Of a DNA stretch of 9,921 nt, positions 1 to 5,807 are shown one piece after another. Source of the DNA: an uncultured Clostridiaceae bacterium (lineage in GTDB: Bacteria > Bacillota > Clostridia > TANB77 > CAG-508); assembly GCA_958402495.1 (NCBI GenBank), contig CATXTS010000071.1, forward strand, positions 1 through 9,921. The letters are read 5' to 3'. The position numbers were made by a program, and so were the translations under genes. The notes under the pieces are model-generated. The model was not told the origin of the DNA. It saw nothing but the letters and a program-made list of their open reading frames with translations, and did not search any database. Every line of letters starts with the position of its first letter. Within the stretch, counting starts at the first letter, position 1.

Positions 1-20
1 GTATTGTACCTATCTTCTTT

Positions 21-200
21 TTACAATCGCCAAGCATTGAACCAAGAATGGCAATCTTCTTTTGCTCTTTGCGCTTGTGTAATAATTCCATTTTCACCAA
101 CTAGTGCACTAATAGCTACACCTGCTAAAATGATTAGTACAATAATGGTGATGACCAATGCAATTAATGTAACACCTTTTTGTTTTGTTTTTTCTTTCAT
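21..200 (-). CDS. Short prepilin-like protein (type IV pilin N-terminal helix only)
   Basis: A 59-residue protein with a prepilin-type N-terminus: a short Lys-rich leader ending in Gly9, then VTLIALVITIIVLIILAG as the hydrophobic helix (about residues 10-27), then a GENGIITQAQRAKE stretch typical of pilin-like proteins in gut Clostridia. Position +5 after the putative cleavage site is Ala, not the usual Glu. The ORF can be extended upstream to an ATG at 251, but I place the start at 200 because GGAGAGGGG lies just upstream of it and the promoter (266-294) would leave almost no leader for the 251 start. The protein stops right after the helix, at CHSWFNAWRL, with no globular pilin domain. It may therefore be truncated or frameshifted. 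Likely location is the membrane or cell surface after prepilin peptidase processing (family knowledge); function is unknown. Confidence 0.6.
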   Translation of the reverse strand: MKEKTKQKGVTLIALVITIIVLIILAGVAISALVGENGIITQAQRAKEDCHSWFNAWRL

Positions 201-202
201 AT

Positions 203-215
203 TCCCCTCTCCTTT
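203..215 (-). promoter_or_regulatory. Ribosome binding site that decides the pilin-like start
   Basis: On the minus strand a purine-rich GGAGAGGGGAAT directly precedes the ATG at 200. The upstream in-frame ATG at 251 has no comparable Shine-Dalgarno and would fall only about 8 nt from the predicted transcription start. Confidence 0.6.
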
Positions 216-265
216 TCTTTTTCTTATGTTTTCCATTTTTTTGGTTTTCATACTTTTCTTTGTTA

Positions 266-294
266 ATTTTATATTACCTCTCGGTTAAAGTCAA
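266..294 (-). promoter_or_regulatory. Sigma-A-type promoter for the short pilin-like gene
   Basis: On the minus strand TTGACT (289-294) and TAAAAT (266-271) are separated by exactly 17 bp. The predicted transcription start near 259 gives a leader of roughly 59 nt to the ATG at 200. An A/T-rich tract lies upstream of the -35, where an UP element could sit. Confidence 0.65.
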
Positions 295-382
295 TATGAA
301 TTTTTTTTTCCTTTTATTATTATAATTTTTTACTTTATTATTTCTAGGTTTCTCTTTTACTCATTTGTTTACAAGTTTGCAT

Positions 383-411
383 AAAAAAGCAGATTAGAAT
401 TATCTAACCTG
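383..411 (-). terminator. Rho-independent terminator of the coat gene
   Basis: Minus-strand hairpin with a 9-bp stem (390-398 with 403-411, one G-U wobble) and a TAAT loop, followed after GC by six T residues (383-388). It lies about 65 nt past the stop codon of the CotF-like gene. The wobble pairs only on the minus strand (on plus it is an A-C mismatch), which fixes the orientation. Confidence 0.75.
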
Positions 412-474
412 TTTTATTACATAAACTCTAAATGTAAATCATCCTATTTAAAGACTTTTTCATTTAAAATTCTA

Positions 475-1026
475 TTATAAAGAAATCGGATTATAGATAG
501 AAGCTACCTTTCCAATTTGTTCTCCTGTTGCTACATTTAAAGCATAGAAATTATTTTTAGCAAGCCACTCCCATATTTCATAAGCATGATTACAACACAT
601 GGTATATGCATCTTTTAAAAATTGTCTTAACTTTGGATTACTAGCTTCCATAGAGGCTACAGCATATTCCTTACCTGCTCTTTTTAAAGTTAATAAATAA
701 CTATTTGCAATCTCTCTGTCATTTAGTGTTTCTACATTCGTATTAACCGTTACTGGTACAGTTGCTGCTTGTTCACTTCCATTTGGTTGAAAGATGGAAA
801 GATTAGCATTTGGTACACCTAACTTACCAGATGCCTTTTCTAAATCTTTTACAAACTCTACCTTTTTATTATAGTCTTCCACATGTTGTGGGAACTGCAC
901 ATCTAATAAAGATTTTAATTCTGCATCTTGCACTTGTTTCCTAAACAAAGACATACATGTAATTGTGTTAGTACAACTTAAAATTAATTCATTTAACTGG
1001 CTTAATTCTGTAATCGTTAATTCCAT
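475..1026 (-). CDS. Spore coat protein, CotF family
   Basis: A 183-residue, mostly helical soluble protein that matches the Coat F family pattern of two ferritin-like helical hairpins. The first half opens with ELTITELSQLNELILSC, then a long helix with DAELKSLLDVQFPQHVEDYNKK. A linker with PNANLSIFQP and a Thr/Val/Asn-rich segment follows (about residues 72-103). The second half carries LLTLKRAGKEYAVASMEASN, then PKLRQFLKDAY and a closing EIWEWLAKNNFY, like the family's usual Gly/Asn-x-Tyr ending. The start is supported by AGGAGG about 8 nt upstream (near 1035-1040). CotF-type proteins are deposited in the coat of developing endospores, so the host is probably a spore former. It appears monocistronic: its own terminator lies downstream and two candidate promoters upstream. 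I am confident of the family but not of the specific coat layer or partner. Confidence 0.8.
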   Translation of the reverse strand: MELTITELSQLNELILSCTNTITCMSLFRKQVQDAELKSLLDVQFPQHVEDYNKKVEFVKDLEKASGKLGVPNANLSIFQPNGSEQAATVPVTVNTNVETLNDREIANSYLLTLKRAGKEYAVASMEASNPKLRQFLKDAYTMCCNHAYEIWEWLAKNNFYALNVATGEQIGKVASIYNPISL

Positions 1027-1054
1027 AAAATTACCTCCTATTTATTTTTCTGTA

Positions 1055-1063
1055 ACTAGTATG
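1055..1063 (-). promoter_or_regulatory. Possible SigE/SigK-like -10 element upstream of the coat gene
   Basis: On the minus strand CATACTAGT lies about 30 nt before the coat gene start, with an AT-rich TTATAATT about 14 nt upstream. It partly matches the CATA-type -10 of mother-cell sporulation sigma factors. The match is incomplete and rests partly on the coat function of the gene. Confidence 0.3.
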
Positions 1064-1133
1064 TCTTATTTTTTTAAAATTATAAGTTATTTTTTGATTT
1101 TACCTATTTTTAATAATCATATACACTATATAG

Positions 1134-1142
1134 ATTATAACA
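1134..1142 (-). promoter_or_regulatory. Extended -10 vegetative-type promoter upstream of the coat gene
   Basis: On the minus strand TGTTATAAT is a perfect TATAAT with an extended TGn motif. The -35 region (TTTTCG at 17 bp) is poor. Transcription would start near 1127, giving a leader of about 100 nt to the coat gene. The element sits just beyond the stop codon of the small ORF at 1152-1325. Confidence 0.4.
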
Positions 1143-1151
1143 CAATTAATG

Positions 1152-1325
1152 TCACACGAAAACTACCATTGAACTTACTACTATCATCATTACAAGTAAA
1201 ATAAAAGAAATCAGTACCAGAGTCCCACGAACTGAGAATGGATATCCTAGGTCTGAGTAAGGTAATTCGTTACTTATACTACGATGTATTTCCAGTTTCG
1301 GCCCTAGATATTTCTTAAATACCAT
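1152..1325 (-). CDS. Possible 57-residue single-pass membrane protein in a GC island
   Basis: An ATG-to-TGA open frame of 57 codons. A polar N-terminal part (MVFKKYLGPKLEIHRSIS, then NELPYSDLGYPFSVRG) is followed by a strongly hydrophobic C-terminal helix (about residues 36-57, TLVLISFILLVMMIVVSS). The expected topology is one membrane segment with the charged part cytoplasmic. The 1201-1310 stretch is about 39% GC, while the 120 bp to its right are about 15%, and codons such as GGG, CCG and CTG are unlike neighbouring genes. Both points suggest acquired DNA or a fragment of a larger gene. Against it, no Shine-Dalgarno precedes the ATG and an in-frame TAA lies immediately upstream. I do not recognise the family. 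Alternatives are a gene remnant or a structured RNA on the other strand. Confidence 0.4.
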   Translation of the reverse strand: MVFKKYLGPKLEIHRSISNELPYSDLGYPFSVRGTLVLISFILLVMMIVVSSMVVFV

Positions 1326-1444
1326 TTAATCCATAAACATTTCTAATAATTAAAATTATTAAAAAAGTAGTATAACTATATAAAGAAATTAGCAAAATAA
1401 TATAAATATATATTAATAAATTATAGGTGAAATGAGGTAATTAA

Positions 1445-1720
1445 ATGGTAGAAAGTATAATTAATAATTTAGAAGAAATTTTAAATACATTTATTGATAA
1501 AAATGTATTTATAAAGCAAGCTGGATTCTTAAATAGTAAATATTCAATTGAAAAATTTAAGCATTCTATTAAATATGAAATTTTAAATATTATTGATAAA
1601 GAAAGTGAAAACTATATTAAAATAAATCTAAATCAAGTATATAAAATAGCACATAATGGAAAACAAATAATATTCTATTTAGATAACGATACATTTCTTA
1701 CAATAGAAATTAAAAGATAG
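1445..1720 (+). CDS. Hypothetical 91-residue protein
   Basis: A small, Lys/Asn/Ile-rich soluble protein with no signal peptide or membrane segment. The first half is predicted helical (MVESIINNLEEILNTFIDKN, then KYSIEKFKHSIKYEILNII). The second half looks like beta strands (YIKINLNQVYKIA, then KQIIFYLDNDTFLTIEIKR). The start is supported by GAGG at 1434-1437, about 7 nt before the ATG. Its stop codon lies inside the hairpin shared with the convergent ribbon-helix-helix gene. I do not recognise the family. Its AT richness matches the adjacent 1400-3300 accessory segment. It is convergent with, not in tandem with, the regulator, so a toxin-antitoxin pairing is not supported. Confidence 0.6.
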   Translation: MVESIINNLEEILNTFIDKNVFIKQAGFLNSKYSIEKFKHSIKYEILNIIDKESENYIKINLNQVYKIAHNGKQIIFYLDNDTFLTIEIKR

Positions 1721-1738
1721 ACCATTGCAGTCTATCTT
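1714..1738. terminator. Shared hairpin terminator between convergent genes
   Basis: A perfect 9-bp stem (1714-1722 with 1730-1738) around a 7-nt loop. It overlaps the TAG of the 91-residue gene and lies about 10 nt past the stop of the ribbon-helix-helix gene. On the minus strand it runs into TTTTAATTT, a fair U-tract. On the plus strand T residues come only after an AT stretch, so it probably works better for the minus-strand gene. Confidence 0.6.
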
Positions 1739-1747
1739 AAATTAATA

Positions 1748-1948
1748 TTATTTTTGCAATTTCTTTAATTCTTCTCTGTCTTTTTCATCTAAATTATTTA
1801 AGCTAAATTCTAGCAAAGATATAACAATTCTATTAAAAGATAAATTTTTGAGATTAGCAAGATTTTGAATATCATCTACTACATTCTCTGGTAATCTAAG
1901 AGTTTTGCTAACTCCACTATGATTTTCTGGTATTTTTAATTTGTTCAT
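1748..1948 (-). CDS. Ribbon-helix-helix (Arc/CopG-like) DNA-binding protein
   Basis: A 66-residue protein with a clear ribbon-helix-helix pattern: a beta strand KTLRLPENV (about residues 15-23), helix A DDIQNLANLKN, a turn at LSFN, and helix B RIVISLLEFSLNNL, ending in a charged tail. Such proteins dimerise and bind short palindromic operators through the strand (family knowledge). The start is supported by AGGAGG (1957-1962) about 8 nt upstream. It is divergent from the prepilin-LRR gene across 132 bp, and a 10-bp inverted repeat in that gap has one arm next to this gene's Shine-Dalgarno. The inference is that it represses itself and the pilin-like gene. An antitoxin role is less likely because no tandem toxin gene is present. 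Confidence 0.7.
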   Translation of the reverse strand: MNKLKIPENHSGVSKTLRLPENVVDDIQNLANLKNLSFNRIVISLLEFSLNNLDEKDREELKKLQK

Positions 1949-1961
1949 TATTACTACCTCC

Positions 1962-2017
1962 TTGCAAGTATTTTACAATATAAAGCAAAATAGTTATGCA
2001 CCCGTTTATACTTGCAA
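1962..2017. promoter_or_regulatory. Candidate operator: 10-bp inverted repeat
   Basis: TTGCAAGTAT (1962-1971) and ATACTTGCAA (2008-2017) form a perfect inverted repeat with 36 nt between the arms. The right arm contains the -35 hexamer of the pilin-like promoter. The left arm abuts the Shine-Dalgarno of the ribbon-helix-helix gene. A further ATACTT half-site lies at 2023-2028, inside the promoter spacer. Confidence 0.45.
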
Positions 2018-2040
2018 AAGAAATACTTTTATGCTACTAT
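2012..2040 (+). promoter_or_regulatory. Extended -10 promoter for the prepilin-LRR gene
   Basis: TTGCAA (2012-2017), a 17-bp spacer, then TACTAT (2035-2040) preceded by TGC, an extended -10 signature. Transcription is predicted from about 2047. GAAAGGG at 2065-2071 then serves as Shine-Dalgarno for the ATG at 2081. Confidence 0.6.
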
Positions 2041-2080
2041 AAATATAGAAAATCAAAAGAAAAAGAAAGGGTCGATTTAG

Positions 2081-3293
2081 ATGAAAAATAAAAAAGAAGA
2101 ATTAAGAAATAATAAAAACGGAATTACATTAATTTCGTTAGTTGTTACAATAGTTGTTTTATTAATCCTTGCACGGTGTTTCTATTGCTATGCTAATTGG
2201 CAGTAATGGTGTTATAAATCAGGCTTCGAATGCTAAAAAACAAACAGAAATAGCACAAAAAACGGAAGAAGAACAATTAGAAGAATTAAAAGAAATAATA
2301 AGTACACAAGGGAATGATTATATTAAAAATGATGACTTAATCGAAAATGAATACTTAAAAACTTTTATAACTGAATGGACTGTAAATGACAACGATACTA
2401 TTGTTTTGCCAATATATGAGAAACAACTAGCAGATTCTGAAAGAGGGGAAATTGAAACTAATTTTAATTATGATTTTACAGTTGATTTTGGAGATGGAAC
2501 TATTGTTAATATAAAAAATTATAATGATGAAAATAGAAAACACACATATACTAAAGGTGGAACATATACCGTGAAAATAAACGGAATATGTGAATCATTT
2601 AGCTTTAATTATATAAATGATAGTAAAGATAAAATCACTAAATTGGTACAATGGGGAGTTATTGGTGCCAAGCACTATGATTTTGCAAATTGTTCAAATT
2701 TAACAGGAAATATTCCATTGCCTTCAAAAAATAGTTTTGCTACTGTCGAAAGTTTTAGATTGTTATTCTACAACTGTCCAGGCATTACCGGAGAAATACC
2801 AAGTAATTTATTTAAGTATGCTTCCAAAGTAGTTACCATGGCCAATGCATTCAATCTTGCAACAGGATTATCTGGCAAGATACCAGAAAATTTATTTGCA
2901 AATTGCAAAGAAGTTACTAATTTTCGATTTGTATTTTCAAAATCCAATATATCGGGAGAAATTCCAGAAAACTTATTTAGAGAAAATACAAAAGTTATAT
3001 CTTTTTCAGGTGTATTTAAAGGATCTTATAATTTATGTGGGTATTTACCTAAATATCTTTTTGCATATAGTAATGTTATTGAAAGTCTATCAGAAACAAT
3101 ATACAACACAAACATAAAACCGTCAGAATTATATATTAATGCTCAAAATATTACAAATTTTAGTGGTAATGGCTTTTTAGTAAATTTAGGAAATGATGTT
3201 CTAAAAATATATGTACCTAACAATTCAATATCTAAAAATATTATAACAGATATATATCTAAATAATGAAAATGTCATAATTGAAACATTCTAA
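2081..3293 (+). pseudogene. Prepilin-like PKD/leucine-rich-repeat surface protein, frameshifted
   Basis: The ATG at 2081, after GAAAGGG, opens a prepilin-like N-terminus: NKNGITLISLVVTIVVLL, with cleavage expected after Gly14. The frame is broken at 2174, where an extra C turns GCA-GGT into GCA-CGG; as written the frame soon stops. Deleting that base restores ILAGVSIAMLIGSNGVINQA and gives one protein of about 403 residues. It would contain a charged helical linker (about 50-75), a PKD-like domain with DFTVDFGDGT and HTYTKGGTYTVKI (about 130-174), and five leucine-rich-type repeats with an L/ISGxIP core (about 205-345). The downstream frame is intact for over 1.1 kb, so the lesion is recent or a sequence error. 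The family fits an adhesin-like surface protein anchored by a pilin helix. Position +5 is Ser, not Glu. Its LRR C-terminus is more elaborate than in ordinary pilins. Confidence 0.7.
2700..3062 (+). repeat. Leucine-rich-type protein repeats, 27-28 residue period
   Basis: Five cores recur at 27-28 residue spacing: LTGNIP, ITGEIP, LSGKIP, ISGEIP and LCGYLP. Four are followed by xxLF (SNLF, ENLF, ENLF, KYLF), and internal repeats carry an AF/VF motif near the middle. The pattern resembles BspA/DUF285-like surface repeats. The repeats are diverged at DNA level, so slippage between them is unlikely. Confidence 0.65.
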
Positions 3294-3346
3294 AATTGTA
3301 AAATATCGAATTGCAAAAAAATTACAAGTACTAGTTGTATAACTTT

Positions 3347-3386
3347 AATAAAGCTTAAGAAAACGGGTTTTCTTAAGCTTTATTTT
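3347..3386. terminator. Strong bidirectional terminator
   Basis: A perfect 17-bp stem (3347-3363 with 3368-3384) with a CGGG loop lies between the convergent prepilin-LRR and Nudix genes. The T-rich end TTATTTTC is better on the plus strand. On the minus strand the stem ends in TTTATT. Confidence 0.8.
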
Positions 3387-3409
3387 CGTATATTACATTT
3401 TTAAATTAC

Positions 3410-3823
3410 CTAAAATATCCTTTCCTTATATAATTCTACTTGTTGTAACATATGACCAATGTTACCTTCTCCTGCAAATTTATCTAAATCAAAAAAGTTT
3501 TCATTCTTGTTAATCCATATAAGAGGATTCAATTCTTCTTTTACCTGCTTTTCTATTTTTAACTTTCCGGCAAATACTTGTAATTCCATATCTGATAAAA
3601 TATATTGAAAATTCATAACCTGTTTTAACAAAATCTCTTGTCTGGTAATACCTGTTTCTTCTTCTAATTCTCGATAAGCAGCCTGTATATCTGTCTCGTT
3701 TGCTTCTAATTTTCCACCAACTAAATTTAGCTTTCCTTTATATGGGTCTTTTTTTCTTTCACACATAAGGATTTTCTCTCCTGTTAAATCATATACGATA
3801 ATAACATTTAATTTCTTCATCAT
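3410..3823 (-). CDS. Nudix (MutT-like) hydrolase
   Basis: A 137-residue Nudix domain protein. The Nudix box is complete: Gly37, Glu43, then R51-E-L-E-E-E-T-G58-I59, the metal-binding REUxEExGU helix. It is preceded by the expected strands (NVIIVYDLTGEKILMCERK) and KLNLVGGKLE. The family hydrolyses nucleoside diphosphates linked to another group X, often damaged (d)NTPs; the substrate cannot be assigned here. The start follows one base after the TGA of the TfoX-like gene, and GAAAGG (3830-3835) lies inside the end of that gene. Translation is therefore probably coupled. A second ATG at 3820 is equally usable. It is the last gene of the ppx-HAD-TfoX-Nudix unit before the strong terminator. There is no signal peptide, so it is cytoplasmic. 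Confidence 0.9.
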   Translation of the reverse strand: MMKKLNVIIVYDLTGEKILMCERKKDPYKGKLNLVGGKLEANETDIQAAYRELEEETGITRQEILLKQVMNFQYILSDMELQVFAGKLKIEKQVKEELNPLIWINKNENFFDLDKFAGEGNIGHMLQQVELYKERIF

Positions 3824-3824
3824 C

Positions 3825-4142
3825 TCAAGCCTTTCTTCTTTTTGGTAGTTCTATTTCTTCGCACATTTGTGGAATCAATTTCTTTAAAAATTCTGTATCT
3901 TCTAATTCCTCAACTAAAAACATAGGCTTAGCACCAGGATATGGAATTTGTCTTGTTCCATTTGGTAGCATCTTCTCACTTACGCTATTTATCTTAATTA
4001 AGACACGATTATCATAAATACCTCCAAATACCTTTCCTTGGTAATACAGTACATATTCCCCCATCATTTTACGATTAGCCACTTCTCCTAATGGTTCTAA
4101 TTGTTCCATAACATATGCTACATATTCTTGTGTACTTGCCAT
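3825..4142 (-). CDS. TfoX N-terminal-domain protein
   Basis: A 105-residue standalone TfoX/Sxy N-terminal domain. Signature features are the conserved RKMMGEYVLYY (residues 24-34), KVFGGIYDNRVLIK, and YPGAKPMFLVEEL (about 68-80), and the chain ends in a basic RRKA. Full-length TfoX/Sxy of Proteobacteria activates competence genes; single-domain versions are widespread in Firmicutes and their role is unknown, so no competence function is claimed. The start is supported by AGGAGG at about 4150-4155. It lies 70 bp past the stop of the upstream HAD gene and its stop is one base from the Nudix start, which marks it as part of one operon. No membrane segment is visible. Confidence 0.85.
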   Translation of the reverse strand: MASTQEYVAYVMEQLEPLGEVANRKMMGEYVLYYQGKVFGGIYDNRVLIKINSVSEKMLPNGTRQIPYPGAKPMFLVEELEDTEFLKKLIPQMCEEIELPKRRKA

Positions 4143-4212
4143 CTTTTTTCCTCCTATTTCTATTCATGCATATTTTCATTTTTATCATAAAATTGACTTT
4201 TCTTCACATTAA

Positions 4213-4827
4213 TTATTCATGTTTTCCTATCTCCTCTTCTATTTGTTTTTTTACTTGGCTCTCATTTTCAAAAAGAACCGTTTTCATACCTAACGCTTTA
4301 GCCGATACTAAATTTTTACGCTGGTCATCTACAAAGATACATTCTTGTGGTAACAAATGGTATTTTTCTAATAAACGATGATAGATTTCTTTTTCTGGTT
4401 TACTTACTTGTTCTATACAAGAAAAAACGCCACCATCTACTAATTCTAATAACTTTAGTTCATCTCGTTCATACAAGTAGGTATCCATAATCACATTAGA
4501 AAGTAAATAAACTTTAAAACCTGCTTTCCTCCAGACTTGTACTTGCTTCTTCATCTTTTCCTTGATAGGCATTAAAATAGGCATGGCTTCTTTACTAAAT
4601 AATTTACAAATTGCCTCTTCTTCCTTGGCATCTTTTACTACTTCTTCTAAAAATGTTTCTGTGGTTATTTTCCCATTTAAACACTCTTTCCATGCAGGAT
4701 TATGGAAAATAGCCTGCTGAATACTTTTTCTTCTCTCTTTTTGTGTAATCCCCATTTTTTCTAGATATGCCTCATCATTATACTCTATTAATACCCCACC
4801 AATATCTAAAATTATATTCTTAATCAT
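4213..4827 (-). CDS. HAD-superfamily phosphatase (YihX-like subfamily)
   Basis: A 204-residue HAD hydrolase with all four motifs in order: nucleophile Asp8 in ILDIGGVL, motif II YLLSN (Ser110, Asn111), Lys143 in SKPEKEIYH, and the metal-binding pair Asp167-Asp168 in IFVDDQRKN. The residue two after the nucleophile is Gly10 rather than Asp, as in YihX-type sugar-phosphate phosphatases; those remain active (established). A helical cap lies between about 16 and 85. Likely activity is cytoplasmic dephosphorylation of a small phosphate ester; the substrate is unknown. The Shine-Dalgarno is AAGGAAG upstream of the ATG. It is the second gene of the ppx-like operon, 43 bp from its upstream neighbour. 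It is paralogous to the HAD gene at 7368-7979, sharing the motif layout and the IYHRL and LPxEC stretches. Confidence 0.85.
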   Translation of the reverse strand: MIKNIILDIGGVLIEYNDEAYLEKMGITQKERRKSIQQAIFHNPAWKECLNGKITTETFLEEVVKDAKEEEAICKLFSKEAMPILMPIKEKMKKQVQVWRKAGFKVYLLSNVIMDTYLYERDELKLLELVDGGVFSCIEQVSKPEKEIYHRLLEKYHLLPQECIFVDDQRKNLVSAKALGMKTVLFENESQVKKQIEEEIGKHE

Positions 4828-4870
4828 GTATTTTCTTCCTTTTTCATACCAATTATTTTATTTCCAGTAC

Positions 4871-5737
4871 TTATAACAAAAGTCCATGTACCATAGAAAT
4901 ATCTGTTGGTACAATATACTTAGCGCCAATAGCTTCAGCTACCACTAATACAAAAGCTACCATTACTCTGGTTGCATCCCACCAATGTGGGTCGTTTGAT
5001 TTTCTTCTAATCTTCTCTAAAGAAATCTCTTGATAATATCTAATGCCATCTTTTTTTCTAGTTTCTATATCCATCATAATCGGTTCTCTTGCATCCGAAA
5101 ATAATGTATTTTTTGTATATTGTAATCCAGAATTTCTAGCAAAATGTTCATGACCTCCACCTGCTAAAATTAAAATATCTGCCTTCTGCTTCGGAATTTG
5201 CAATCTTTCCTTCACATAGGCTTTCACATCTTCTAATTTAGACGTAGCTATATCTTCTACTAAATCTGGAAACACCTTCATGACATCTACAACACCTATT
5301 GGTGAATTTACCATCTCTATTATCTTTTGGTCATAGATAGCAATCTCTGTAGAGCCACCACCACCTACCAATACGGCTACTTTTTGATTTACATACCTAG
5401 TAGCCCCTATAACAGTTAATTCATTCTCTTTATCTTGGGAAATAATTTCAAAAGGGATACCTGTTTTGTCTTGAAATTCTGTTAAGAACATCTGCTTTTC
5501 TTCTGGCTCTAAGTTTCTAAAGATACTAGTACCACAAACATAAATAGCAGAAGTCATCCTTTTCATTTGATTTACCTTTTCAATTAATATTTGGACATCT
5601 TGGTTATTGAATTGTTTTTGCTCCAAATAATGTTTTTTAAATAAAATCGTAACCGTCTCCAAATGTTCTATTTTACCATTTTCTACTTTATCTATCTTCG
5701 TACAAGTAGACCCCACTTCTATCATGATTTTTGTCAT
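4871..5737 (-). CDS. Ppx/GppA-family (exopolyphosphatase-like) protein
   Basis: A 288-residue ASKHA-fold protein of the Ppx/GppA family, without the extra C-terminal domains of E. coli Ppx. Visible motifs are the phosphate-1 loop EVGSTCTKI (7-15), VCGTSIFRN (about 67-75, equivalent to the family's TSALR segment), IISQDKENEL (98-107, matching the ISGEEEA segment), the phosphate-2 loop GGGGSTEI (125-132), the adenosine-type loop LAGGGHEH (191-198), and a C-terminal PTDISMVHGLLL. Family members cleave polyphosphate or pppGpp. The usual Asp of phosphate-1 is Glu7 and the Asp before GGGSTE is Val124, so activity on the classical substrates is uncertain. It is the first gene of a four-gene unit driven by the promoter at 5779-5807. 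The Shine-Dalgarno is GGGAAGG, about 12 nt from the ATG. Confidence 0.75.
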   Translation of the reverse strand: MTKIMIEVGSTCTKIDKVENGKIEHLETVTILFKKHYLEQKQFNNQDVQILIEKVNQMKRMTSAIYVCGTSIFRNLEPEEKQMFLTEFQDKTGIPFEIISQDKENELTVIGATRYVNQKVAVLVGGGGSTEIAIYDQKIIEMVNSPIGVVDVMKVFPDLVEDIATSKLEDVKAYVKERLQIPKQKADILILAGGGHEHFARNSGLQYTKNTLFSDAREPIMMDIETRKKDGIRYYQEISLEKIRRKSNDPHWWDATRVMVAFVLVVAEAIGAKYIVPTDISMVHGLLL

Positions 5738-5778
5738 ATTCTTTTTTACCTTCCCTAACTACATTTCTTACTATAGTC

Positions 5779-5807
5779 ATTCTACCATAGCTTATAGAAA
5801 ATAACAA
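5779..5807 (-). promoter_or_regulatory. Promoter of the ppx-HAD-TfoX-Nudix operon
   Basis: On the minus strand TTGTTA (5802-5807), a 17-bp spacer, and TAGAAT (5779-5784) preceded by TGG, an extended -10. An A/T-rich tract lies upstream. Transcription is expected near 5772, about 35 nt before the first start codon. No comparable promoter was seen inside the short gaps between the four downstream genes. Confidence 0.7.

Noticed and set aside
4..288. 94-residue plus-strand ORF rich in Phe and Ser
   Set aside because: It is antisense to the prepilin-like gene and its promoter; its hydrophobicity comes from the complementary strand. The same applies to the plus-strand ORFs at 965-1204, 4115-4381, 5855-6055, 6521-6709, 7265-7492 and 8546-8761.
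1445..1948. Toxin-antitoxin pair made of the 91-residue protein and the ribbon-helix-helix protein
   Set aside because: The genes are convergent with a terminator between them; such modules are normally tandem and co-transcribed, and the 91-residue protein matches no toxin family I recognise.
2169..2171. TTG as genuine start of the PKD-LRR protein
   Set aside because: No ribosome binding site precedes it, and it falls in the middle of a prepilin helix whose proper start and Shine-Dalgarno lie at 2081 and 2065-2071.
2165..2180. Programmed frameshifting at the pilin-LRR junction
   Set aside because: No slippery heptamer or suitable re-pairing is present and no clear stimulatory hairpin follows; a mutation or sequence error is simpler.
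2845..3117. 90-residue plus-strand ORF inside the LRR region
   Set aside because: It lies in another frame of the LRR-coding stretch, has no Shine-Dalgarno, and its periodic Tyr/Leu/Gln pattern is a shadow of the repeats.
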